Source of the DNA: Alphaproteobacteria bacterium
Lineage (GTDB): Bacteria; Pseudomonadota; Alphaproteobacteria; CAAGCB01; CAG-977
Direction of reading: 5' to 3'
DNA length: 64,000 nucleotides
Assembly (NCBI GenBank): GCA_900768465.1
Contig: CAAGCY010000025.1
Coordinates: 38,879-102,878 of the forward strand
Of this stretch, positions 57,240-64,000 are shown one piece after another (the first letter of the stretch is position 1; the number at the start of each line of letters is the position of its first letter). The notes beneath the pieces are model-generated. The model made no database searches, had not been told where the DNA came from, and saw only the letters and a list, made by a program, of their open reading frames with translations. The translations under genes and the position numbers were made by a program.

Positions 57240-59648
57240 ATGGATACACCTATTCAAGAACAAACCTATCCCGTGTTGCTATTGCGCGACATCGTTATCT
57301 TTCCGCATATGATAGTGCCTTTGTTTGTCGGGCGCGAAAAGTCCGTCAAAGCGTTGGACAAAGCCATGGGCGGCGACAAAAAAATCGTTCTGCTGACACA
57401 GAAAGACCCGTCGCTGGACGCGCCTTTGCCCGAAGAACTGTATACGACGGGGACAATCGGCAACGTGGTTCAGCTGTTGCGCTTGCCCGACGGAACGGTC
57501 AAGGCTTTGGTGGAGGGCGTCGAACGCGTCAAAATCAAAAAATTCGTGGAAAACGAAGCGTTTTACGAAGCCGAAACCGAAGTCGTTCAGGACAAAGTCA
57601 ACGAAAAGGAAGACGTGCAGGCTTTTGTGCGGTCGTTGATTTCCCAGTTCGAGGAATACGTCCGTTTGAACAAAAAAATTCCGCCCGAAATCATGCTGTC
57701 CATCGCGCAGATTGACGATGCTTCAAAGCTGGCGGACGTGATTGCGTCGCATTTGTCTTTGAAGATTTCGGAACGGCAGGATTTGCTGGAAACGGCGGAT
57801 GTTTTGGCGCGCGTCGAAAAACTGTACGGCTTGATGGAAGCCGAAAAGGACGTTCTGCAGGTCGAAAAGAAAATCCGCCGCCGCGTCAAAAAGCAAATGG
57901 AAAAATCCCAGCGCGACTATTATCTGAACGAACAGATGAAAGCCATTCAAAAAGAGCTGGGCGACGATGACGGTTCCGCCGAATACGACGAATTGGAAGC
58001 CAAAATCAAAAAGGCGAAAATGTCCGCGGAAGCCAATGCAAAAGCGTTGTCCGAACTGAAAAAACTGCGCCACATGAGCCCCATGTCGTCCGAAGCGACG
58101 GTCATCCGCAACTACTTGGATTGGCTGATTGATTTGCCGTGGGGCAAAACGGCGAAAATCCGGACGGATTTGGCTGCCGCCGAAAAGATTTTGGACGAAG
58201 ACCACTACGGTTTGGAAAAGGTCAAAGAGCGCATTTTGGAATACTTGGCGGTGCAAAAGAAAACAAAGGCTGTCAAAGGTCCGATTTTGTGCTTGGTCGG
58301 ACCTCCGGGTGTGGGTAAAACCTCGTTGGGCGAATCCATCGCGCGGGCGACGGGGCGCAAGTTTGTGCGCGCCAGCTTGGGCGGCATGCGCGACGAAGCC
58401 GAGATTCGCGGTCACCGCCGCACTTACGTCGGGGCTTTGCCGGGGAAAATCATCCAAAGCATGAAAAAAGTCAAAACCCGCAATCCGCTGTTCTTGCTGG
58501 ATGAAATCGACAAGCTGGGCGCGGACTGGCGCGGCGATCCGTCTTCGGCGTTGCTGGAGGTTCTTGACCCCGCGCAAAACAGCACGTTCAGCGACCATTA
58601 TTTGGAAGTCGATTACGACTTGTCCGACGTGATGTTCATCACGACGGCGAATTCGCTGAAAATGCCGCGTCCGTTGCTGGATCGTATGGAAATCATCCGT
58701 ATTGCGGGCTATACCGAGGACGAAAAGGTCGAAATCGCCAAACGCCACTTGATTAAAAAACAGCGCGAAGCCGCGGGACTGAAAGAAAACGAATGGTCGA
58801 TTACCGACGGCGCTTTGCGTCAGCTGATTCGGCTGTACACGCGCGAAGCGGGCGTCCGCAGTCTTGACCGCGCTTTGGCGGGACTGGCGCGCAAAGCGAC
58901 CAAAGAGCTGATGACATCGGACAAGAAAAAGTCTGTTACCGTTACCGAAAAGAACCTGAAAAAATATGCGGGCGTTCCCGTTTACACGTTCGGCGTTGCG
59001 GAAAAACAGGACTTGGTCGGCGTGACGACGGGCTTGGCTTGGACGGAAGTCGGCGGTGAAATCCTGTCGATTGAAGCGGTGACCATGCCGGGACACGGAC
59101 GCGTCATTCAAACGGGACAGCTGGGCGATGTGATGAAAGAATCCATTTCCGCCGCGCGGTCGTATGTGCGTTCTCATGCGGTTCAATTCGGCATCCGTCC
59201 CGACTTGTTCGACAAACGCGACATCCATATTCACGTTCCCGAAGGCGCGACGCCCAAAGACGGTCCGTCCGCGGGGATTGCGATGTGCACGTCGCTGGTG
59301 TCGGCTATGACGGGCATTCCCGTGTCCAAAGACATCGCCATGACGGGTGAAATCACTTTGCTGGGGCGCGTTCTGCCGATTGGCGGGCTGAAAGAAAAGC
59401 TGCTGGCGGCGTTGCGCGCGGGAATCAAGACCGTTTTGATACCTTTCGACAATCAAAAGGATTTGGAGGAAATTCCCGACAACGTGAAACGCGGATTGAA
59501 CTTGATTCCCGTTTCAACGGCGGAGGAAGTGCTGAAACACGCCTTGACCCAGCCTTTGGTGCCGATTGAATGGAACGAAGACGAGGCAATGCCGCCCCTT
59601 TCGTCAGAGGACGACAAAGAACCCGAGGAAACGGTTTCCTGCCATTAA
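57240..59648 (+). CDS. lon: ATP-dependent protease Lon
   Basis: An 802-residue LonA protease. N-terminal substrate-binding domain (residues 10-200, YPVLLLRDIVIFPHMIVPL), AAA+ domain with Walker A GPPGVGKTS and Walker B FLLDEIDKLG, and the serine-lysine protease domain with catalytic Ser in KDGPSAG and Lys in GGLKEKLLAA. The ATG at 57240 is preferred over the GTG at 57234, which is only 4 nt from AAGGAG. The acidic C-terminal 25 residues extend past the usual end. A heat-shock-like promoter lies upstream and a strong terminator downstream. Confidence 0.97.
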   Translation: MDTPIQEQTYPVLLLRDIVIFPHMIVPLFVGREKSVKALDKAMGGDKKIVLLTQKDPSLDAPLPEELYTTGTIGNVVQLLRLPDGTVKALVEGVERVKIKKFVENEAFYEAETEVVQDKVNEKEDVQAFVRSLISQFEEYVRLNKKIPPEIMLSIAQIDDASKLADVIASHLSLKISERQDLLETADVLARVEKLYGLMEAEKDVLQVEKKIRRRVKKQMEKSQRDYYLNEQMKAIQKELGDDDGSAEYDELEAKIKKAKMSAEANAKALSELKKLRHMSPMSSEATVIRNYLDWLIDLPWGKTAKIRTDLAAAEKILDEDHYGLEKVKERILEYLAVQKKTKAVKGPILCLVGPPGVGKTSLGESIARATGRKFVRASLGGMRDEAEIRGHRRTYVGALPGKIIQSMKKVKTRNPLFLLDEIDKLGADWRGDPSSALLEVLDPAQNSTFSDHYLEVDYDLSDVMFITTANSLKMPRPLLDRMEIIRIAGYTEDEKVEIAKRHLIKKQREAAGLKENEWSITDGALRQLIRLYTREAGVRSLDRALAGLARKATKELMTSDKKKSVTVTEKNLKKYAGVPVYTFGVAEKQDLVGVTTGLAWTEVGGEILSIEAVTMPGHGRVIQTGQLGDVMKESISAARSYVRSHAVQFGIRPDLFDKRDIHIHVPEGATPKDGPSAGIAMCTSLVSAMTGIPVSKDIAMTGEITLLGRVLPIGGLKEKLLAALRAGIKTVLIPFDNQKDLEEIPDNVKRGLNLIPVSTAEEVLKHALTQPLVPIEWNEDEAMPPLSSEDDKEPEETVSCH

Positions 59649-59655
59649 CCAATAA

Positions 59656-59683
59656 AAACCCCGCGCCAAGCGCGGGGTTTTTT
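59656..59683 (+). terminator. Terminator of lon
   Basis: CCCCGCGC (59659-59666), a 3-nt loop, and GCGCGGGG (59670-59677) followed by six T residues. Confidence 0.9.
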
Positions 59684-59709
59684 AAACGCCCCTTTTTTAA
59701 GGGGCGTTT
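59684..59709. terminator. Second hairpin between lon and secA
   Basis: AAACGCCCC (59684-59692) and GGGGCGTTT (59701-59709) form a perfect 9-bp stem 8 bp from the secA stop codon; on the minus strand it can terminate secA. Confidence 0.65.
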
Positions 59710-59716
59710 AAAGGCA

Positions 59717-62446
59717 TCAGTTCAAAGCACCGTGGCAATGTTTGTATTTTTTGCCGGAACCGCACGGGCAGGGCGCGTTGCGCGACACTTTGCCCCATGT
59801 CGACGGATCGTTCGGATTGATTTCGTCGGATTTGGTGTAGCGGAACGGGCTGTTTTCCAGCGGTTTTGTTTCCTGTTGCGGACGGTTACCGAAAGCGTCC
59901 GTCGGTTCTTCGTGCAATTCGGTCATTTCCTGCTGTTGACGGCGGCGTTCGGCAATCGCTTCCACTGTTTCGGGCGCAAGCTCGACATGCATCAGAAAAC
60001 GCGTTACCTGTTCGCGCATATTGCCAATCATCGAACTGAACAGATAGAACGCTTCTTTTTTGTATTCGTTCAAGGGGTCTTTTTGACCGTAAGCGCGCAA
60101 AACAATCGTGTGACGCATATATTCCAACACTTGCAAGTGTTCTTTCCACAGCTGATCCAGCACCTGCAAAGTGATGTTCTTTTCCAGCATGTTAATCAAG
60201 TCGTTTCCGAAATCCTGCCGCTTGCGCGCCATTTTTTCGTTTGCCGCCTGCATGATTTTGTCGGTAATCGCTTCCGTGCCCAGTCCTTCCTCAATCCAAG
60301 AATCGACGGGCAGGTTCAGCGCCATTGTGCGGTCCAATTCTTCCTTCAGTCCCGTGACATTCCAGTCTTCCGCCGCCAGGTCTTCGGGCGTGTAGGTCGC
60401 CGTAATCGCGTTGACGACTTCGGCGCGCATGTCTTCGACCGTGTCGGAAATGGTATCCGCCATCATCAGCTCTTTGCGCTGTTCATAGATGACTTTGCGC
60501 TGGTCGTTCATCACGTTGTCGTACTTCAGCAGATTTTTGCGGATGTCGAAGTTGCGGGCTTCGACTTTTTCCTGCGATTTTTGCAAAGTTCTGGAAATCC
60601 AAGGGCTGGAAATCACGTCCGTTTCTTCCAGTCCGCCCAGAGGCTTCAAGAATTTTTCGATTCTGTCCGCGCCGAAAATACGCAGCAAATCGTCCTGCAG
60701 ACACAGGAAGAATTTGGACGCGCCGGGGTCGCCCTGACGTCCCGAACGGCCGCGCAGCTGGTTGTCGATACGGCGGCTTTCGTGGCGTTCCGTGCCGATG
60801 ACGAACAATCCGCCCGCTTTCATGGCGATTTCTTTGCCCGTTTCGATTTCACGCTTGATTTCCTCGATGCGTTTTTCGCGTTCGGCGGGATCGGTGACGT
60901 CCGCCAGCTCTTGCGCCACGCGCATATCAAGGTTGCCGCCCAGCTGAATGTCCGTGCCGCGTCCCGCCATGTTCGTCGCAATCGTAATCGCGCCCGGCAT
61001 GCCCGCTTGGGCGATGATGTAAGCTTCCTGTTCGTGGTGGCGCGCGTTCAAGACATTGAAGCTCAGCTTGGTTTCTTTTTTCAGTCGTTCCGCCAGCTGT
61101 TCCGATTTTTCAATCGACGTCGTGCCGACCAAAACGGGCTGTTGACGGTCGTGACATTCCTGAATCAATTTGATGACGGCGGAAAGCTTTTGTTCCTCTT
61201 TCCAATAGATTTCGTCTTGATAGTCAATACGGGCGACGGGGCGGTTCGTCGGGATGTCGATGACGTCCAAGTTGTAGATTTCGCCGAATTCCGCCGCTTC
61301 GGTCATTGCCGTACCCGTCATGCCCGCCAGCTTCGGATACAGGCGGAAATAGTTCTGGAACGTAATCGACGCCAGTGTCTGGTTTTCGGGCTGGATTTTG
61401 ACGTGTTCCTTGGCTTCCAAAGCTTGATGCAAGCCGTCGGAATAGCGGCGTCCTTCCATCATGCGGCCGGTGAATTCGTCGATGATGACGACCTGTCCGT
61501 TGCGGACGATATAATCGACATCGCGCTGAAAAAGCTTGTGCGCTTTCAACGCTTGATCGACATAGTGAATGACGGGCGTGTTGATGGCGTCGTACATTGC
61601 GCCTTGAATCAAGCCCGCTTCCTGCAGCAGTTCCTCCATGTAAAGCGTGCCCGATTCCGTCAAGGACACCGTGCGCTGTTTTTCGTCCTTTTCGTAATGT
61701 TCGGGACGCAGCATGGGAATCAATTTGTCGATTTGGATGTATTTTTCCGACGAATCTTCCGCTTGACCGGAGATAATCAGCGGCGTGCGCGCTTCGTCAA
61801 TCAAAATGGAGTCCACTTCGTCGACAATGGCGAAGTTGAACGGACGCTGCACCATTTCGTCAATGGAATACTTCATGTTGTCGCGCAGATAGTCAAAACC
61901 GAATTCGTTGTTCGTGCCGTAAGTAATGTCGCAAGCGTAAGCTTCGCGGCGTTCCTCGTCCGTCAATCCGTGGACGATAGCGCCGACGGTCATGCCCAAA
62001 AAGCGGTAAATCTGCCCCATCCAGTCGGAGTCGCGTTTTGCCAGATAGTCGTTGACGGTAACGACATGGACGCCTTTGCCCGTCAGCGCGTTCAGATAAA
62101 CCGCCAAAGTCGCAACCAGCGTTTTTCCTTCACCCGTGCGCATTTCCGCGATTTGTCCGCGGTGCAGAACGATGCCGCCGATCAGCTGGACGTCGAAATG
62201 ACGCTGTCCGATGGTGCGTTTGGCGGCTTCGCGAATGGTTGCAAAGGCATCGGGCAGAATATCGTCCAGCGTTTCGCCGTCCGCCAGCCGTTTTTTCAGC
62301 ATCGGCGTGCGGGCTTTCAATTCTTCGTCCGTAAGGGGAGCGATTTCCGATTCAAGCGCGTTGATTTTCGCGACGGTTTTCCTCAATCCCTTGACATAGC
62401 GTTCGTTCGCGCTGCCAAAGATTTTGCGCATTACAGAGCCAATCAT
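59717..62446 (-). CDS. secA: Preprotein translocase ATPase SecA
   Basis: A 909-residue motor of the Sec pathway. Motor domain 1 with Walker A RTGEGKTLVA, preprotein cross-linking domain, motor domain 2 (MAGRGTDIQLGG), helical wing/scaffold, and a C-terminal zinc tail CPCGSGKKYKHCHG that binds SecB and lipids. The start is the ATG at 62446 with AGGGG 8 nt upstream; the frame is open to 62479 but that part is not typical of SecA. Divergent from a periplasmic parvulin gene. Confidence 0.97.
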   Translation of the reverse strand: MIGSVMRKIFGSANERYVKGLRKTVAKINALESEIAPLTDEELKARTPMLKKRLADGETLDDILPDAFATIREAAKRTIGQRHFDVQLIGGIVLHRGQIAEMRTGEGKTLVATLAVYLNALTGKGVHVVTVNDYLAKRDSDWMGQIYRFLGMTVGAIVHGLTDEERREAYACDITYGTNNEFGFDYLRDNMKYSIDEMVQRPFNFAIVDEVDSILIDEARTPLIISGQAEDSSEKYIQIDKLIPMLRPEHYEKDEKQRTVSLTESGTLYMEELLQEAGLIQGAMYDAINTPVIHYVDQALKAHKLFQRDVDYIVRNGQVVIIDEFTGRMMEGRRYSDGLHQALEAKEHVKIQPENQTLASITFQNYFRLYPKLAGMTGTAMTEAAEFGEIYNLDVIDIPTNRPVARIDYQDEIYWKEEQKLSAVIKLIQECHDRQQPVLVGTTSIEKSEQLAERLKKETKLSFNVLNARHHEQEAYIIAQAGMPGAITIATNMAGRGTDIQLGGNLDMRVAQELADVTDPAEREKRIEEIKREIETGKEIAMKAGGLFVIGTERHESRRIDNQLRGRSGRQGDPGASKFFLCLQDDLLRIFGADRIEKFLKPLGGLEETDVISSPWISRTLQKSQEKVEARNFDIRKNLLKYDNVMNDQRKVIYEQRKELMMADTISDTVEDMRAEVVNAITATYTPEDLAAEDWNVTGLKEELDRTMALNLPVDSWIEEGLGTEAITDKIMQAANEKMARKRQDFGNDLINMLEKNITLQVLDQLWKEHLQVLEYMRHTIVLRAYGQKDPLNEYKKEAFYLFSSMIGNMREQVTRFLMHVELAPETVEAIAERRRQQQEMTELHEEPTDAFGNRPQQETKPLENSPFRYTKSDEINPNDPSTWGKVSRNAPCPCGSGKKYKHCHGALN

Positions 62447-62482
62447 TTCAATCCCCTTATATAATAAAGTAAAAAACATTCT

Positions 62483-62511
62483 ACTTAACCCTATTGAGCG
62501 CGGGCTGTCAA
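62483..62511 (-). promoter_or_regulatory. Probable promoter of secA
   Basis: On the minus strand, TTGACA (62506-62511) is followed 17 bp later by TTAAGT (62483-62488). The -35 is perfect and the -10 weak. Confidence 0.5.
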
Positions 62512-62528
62512 TCCTCTTATTTTATTGC

Positions 62529-62557
62529 TTTACCAAAAAGCCAAAGACGGTTATGAT
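62529..62557 (+). promoter_or_regulatory. Promoter of the parvulin gene
   Basis: TTTACC (62529-62534) and TATGAT (62552-62557) are 17 bp apart, 32 bp before the ATG. Confidence 0.7.
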
Positions 62558-62589
62558 ATCTGAAATTTTTTTACTGGAAAGGTTGAACT

Positions 62590-63426
62590 ATGAACAAAAC
62601 CCTGAAACTGACCGCCATGCTTTTGATGTTGTCCGCGTCCGCAAACGCCGCCGGCAAAAAAGCCGATGCGGATATGGTCGTCGCGACCGTCAACGGCGTC
62701 AAAATCACGCTGTCCGACATGCAAGACGTCAAACAGATGACAAATCCGCAAATCGCGGCTTTGCCGATGAACGCCGTTTTTGAACCTTTGCTGGACAATC
62801 TGATTAACACGCAAGTTGTGGCTCAAGCCGCCAAAGAAGCAAAAATTCAAGACTCCGCCGAATACAAAAAAATGATGAAAAGTCTGGAAAACCAGATTTT
62901 GATGCAGTTGTATTTGAAACAGCAGGCGCAAAAAATGCAGACAAAAGCCAAGCTGACGGAAATGTACGAACAGTACAAACGCAACAATCCCCCGCAGGAA
63001 GAAATGTCCGCCGCGCATATTTTGCTGAAAACGGAAAAAGAAGCCCGCGATGTTATCAAACAGCTGGAAAAAGGCGCCGATTTTGCCGATTTGGCAAACA
63101 AACTGTCCGAAAACAAAGGATTGGAGGGCGGAGATTTGGGATACTTTACCCGCGAACTGATGGTTCCCGAATTTTCCGAAGCCGCTTTCCGTATGAAAGA
63201 AGGCGAAATTTCCAAAACGCCCGTTAAAACGCAATTCGGCTGGCATGTCATCAAAGCTGGTCCGCGCCGTTTGACCGAAGTGCCGTCTTTTGAAGAAATG
63301 GAAAAGGAATTGACGCAAATGCAGGCGACCGAAGCGGTGGAAGAAATCGTTACGGGACTGCGTAAAAAAGCTAAAATCGTCACAACTCCCGTCCGGTTTG
63401 ACGCGCAGGGCAACGTGGTGAAATAA
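62590..63426 (+). CDS. Periplasmic parvulin-type peptidyl-prolyl isomerase
   Basis: A 278-residue secreted chaperone/isomerase. Signal peptide (LKLTAMLLMLSASANA), a SurA-like N-terminal helical domain with VNGVKITLSDM, and a parvulin domain (residues about 137-230) with AAHILLKTEKEA, LGYFTRELMVPEFSEAAF and TQFGWHVIKAG. It probably assists outer-membrane protein folding after Sec export; divergent placement beside secA fits. AAAGG lies before the ATG, and a hairpin terminator follows. Confidence 0.9.
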   Translation: MNKTLKLTAMLLMLSASANAAGKKADADMVVATVNGVKITLSDMQDVKQMTNPQIAALPMNAVFEPLLDNLINTQVVAQAAKEAKIQDSAEYKKMMKSLENQILMQLYLKQQAQKMQTKAKLTEMYEQYKRNNPPQEEMSAAHILLKTEKEARDVIKQLEKGADFADLANKLSENKGLEGGDLGYFTRELMVPEFSEAAFRMKEGEISKTPVKTQFGWHVIKAGPRRLTEVPSFEEMEKELTQMQATEAVEEIVTGLRKKAKIVTTPVRFDAQGNVVK

Positions 63427-63446
63427 AACGTCGAAAAACAACGAAA

Positions 63447-63484
63447 AACCCGCCGGTTGGAAATCAATCGGCGGGTTGTTTTTT
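63447..63484. terminator. Terminator between parvulin and repetitive-protein genes
   Basis: AACCCGCC (63447-63454) pairs with GGCGGGTT (63470-63477), extended inward by a few pairs, with A and T runs on both sides; it can serve both convergent genes. Confidence 0.75.
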
Positions 63485-63493
63485 AGGAAACAA

Positions 63494-64000
63494 TCAGCGG
63501 GTAAATCGTTTGATTCCGCGGATGACGTTGGAGATATTGATTTTCCTGCCGTTCGTGCGTCCGATGCTGACATCGCCTCTGCGGTCGACGGAAACGGTTG
63601 TCGCATTGGCGTCTCTGCCGTCTATGCTGACGGATGCGTTGCCGTGGGCGTCCCCCGAAATTTTAACGCCGCGTCCAGTTCTGCCGTTTGTGAAGGTTGC
63701 GGCGCCTTCGCCTTTGGTGTCCGCCTCGACGCGCGTCAATGTGAAACCGTTGCCCGATTTTCCCGTATTGACGTTGGTGACAACTCTGCCCGACACTTTG
63801 CCGTGGTTGTCCACTTGAACATTGGCGGATCCACCGGGCATGTCACGCGAAACGCGTGCACCGTTGTTGTCCGCGCCAATGATGTAGCGGGAATCTTCGG
63901 TTTTGACCGCTCCGCCGACGCTGAAGCCGTCACGTCCGCCCGCTTCCGCGCGTACGGACTGGATTTCCGTGTTTTCGCCGATTTTGATGTTGCCGGCGCG
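63494..64000 (-). CDS. Repetitive Gly/Asn/Val-rich protein, C-terminal part
   Basis: The frame is open from the stop at 63494 to the end of the window (169 codons), so the N terminus lies outside. The sequence is made of short polar strands alternating hydrophobic and hydrophilic residues with glycine-asparagine turns (for example GNASVSIDGRDANATTVSVD and RRGDVSIGRTNG), suggesting a beta-solenoid or filament-like surface or periplasmic protein. The C terminus is basic (IRGIKRFTR). No cysteines or known domain seen. Function unknown. Confidence 0.65.
   Translation of the reverse strand, partial: RAGNIKIGENTEIQSVRAEAGGRDGFSVGGAVKTEDSRYIIGADNNGARVSRDMPGGSANVQVDNHGKVSGRVVTNVNTGKSGNGFTLTRVEADTKGEGAATFTNGRTGRGVKISGDAHGNASVSIDGRDANATTVSVDRRGDVSIGRTNGRKINISNVIRGIKRFTR

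Noticed and set aside
59570..62464. 964-codon open frame on the plus strand
   Set aside because: It is antisense to secA across its whole length, has no ribosome-binding site, and its composition (Phe/Arg/Gln-rich) is that of a mirror frame in GC-biased DNA.

Overview
The window is a gene-dense bacterial chromosome segment, most consistent with a fermentative alphaproteobacterium, possibly an uncultured host-associated lineage. The alphaproteobacterial signs are the F0 operon order atpI-atpB-atpE-atpF'-atpF with a split b/b' stator, the run kdsD-lptC-lptA-lptB-rpoN-hpf-ptsN, the DciA-like gene beside tgt, and a parvulin gene divergent from secA. A bifunctional AdhE under a near-consensus Rex operator points to NADH-regulated fermentation.

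Layout: 1-7.9 kb holds the end of an RNA methyltransferase gene, rex/adhE, a cytosolic S41-like protein, a DUF2934 protein with a Lys/Ala-rich tail, and a kdsB operon. 8.0-19.6 kb is one alpha-glucan operon (glgE, maltokinase, glgB, glgX, malQ) ending in a membrane metallophosphoesterase. 19.6-20.3 kb is an intergenic region with a promoter, a strongly foldable leader, a 20-residue hydrophobic ORF, a terminator, tRNA-Thr and a small coiled-coil gene. 20.4-23.6 kb is murA-hisG-hisD, convergent with the ATP synthase F0 operon (23.6-26.3 kb), then a DsbA-like gene, a DciA-like gene and tgt.

28.8-40.1 kb is a phage-derived island. It opens with a putative metallopeptidase gene. Next comes a strong promoter followed almost at once by a terminator, then an intact podovirus-type structural and lysis cassette (T7 gp7.3-like, portal, Bbp19-like, scaffold, capsid, gp11-like, gp12-like, internal protein, holins, lysozyme, nested spanins). 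No terminase, integrase or replication gene is visible. The island ends with an AT-rich tandem pair of paralogous membrane-protein genes opposite a gene joining a toxin-44-like region, LysM and a phage MuF/SPP1-gp7 motif. This looks like a phage-borne polymorphic toxin with duplicated candidate immunity genes and is the most unusual system here.

40.1-64 kb is core: thrS-infC (AUU start), a glycosyltransferase, GST, tRNA-Leu/RNase D, the Kdo/Lpt/RpoN/PtsN operon, a cluster of tRNAs (Ala, Val, Thr, Leu) with a partial tRNA-Thr duplication, the proteostasis block tig-clpP-clpX-lon (lon with an RpoH-like promoter), secA, a periplasmic parvulin and a partial repetitive protein. Functional assignments come from recognisable motifs and gene context only; no database search was run.
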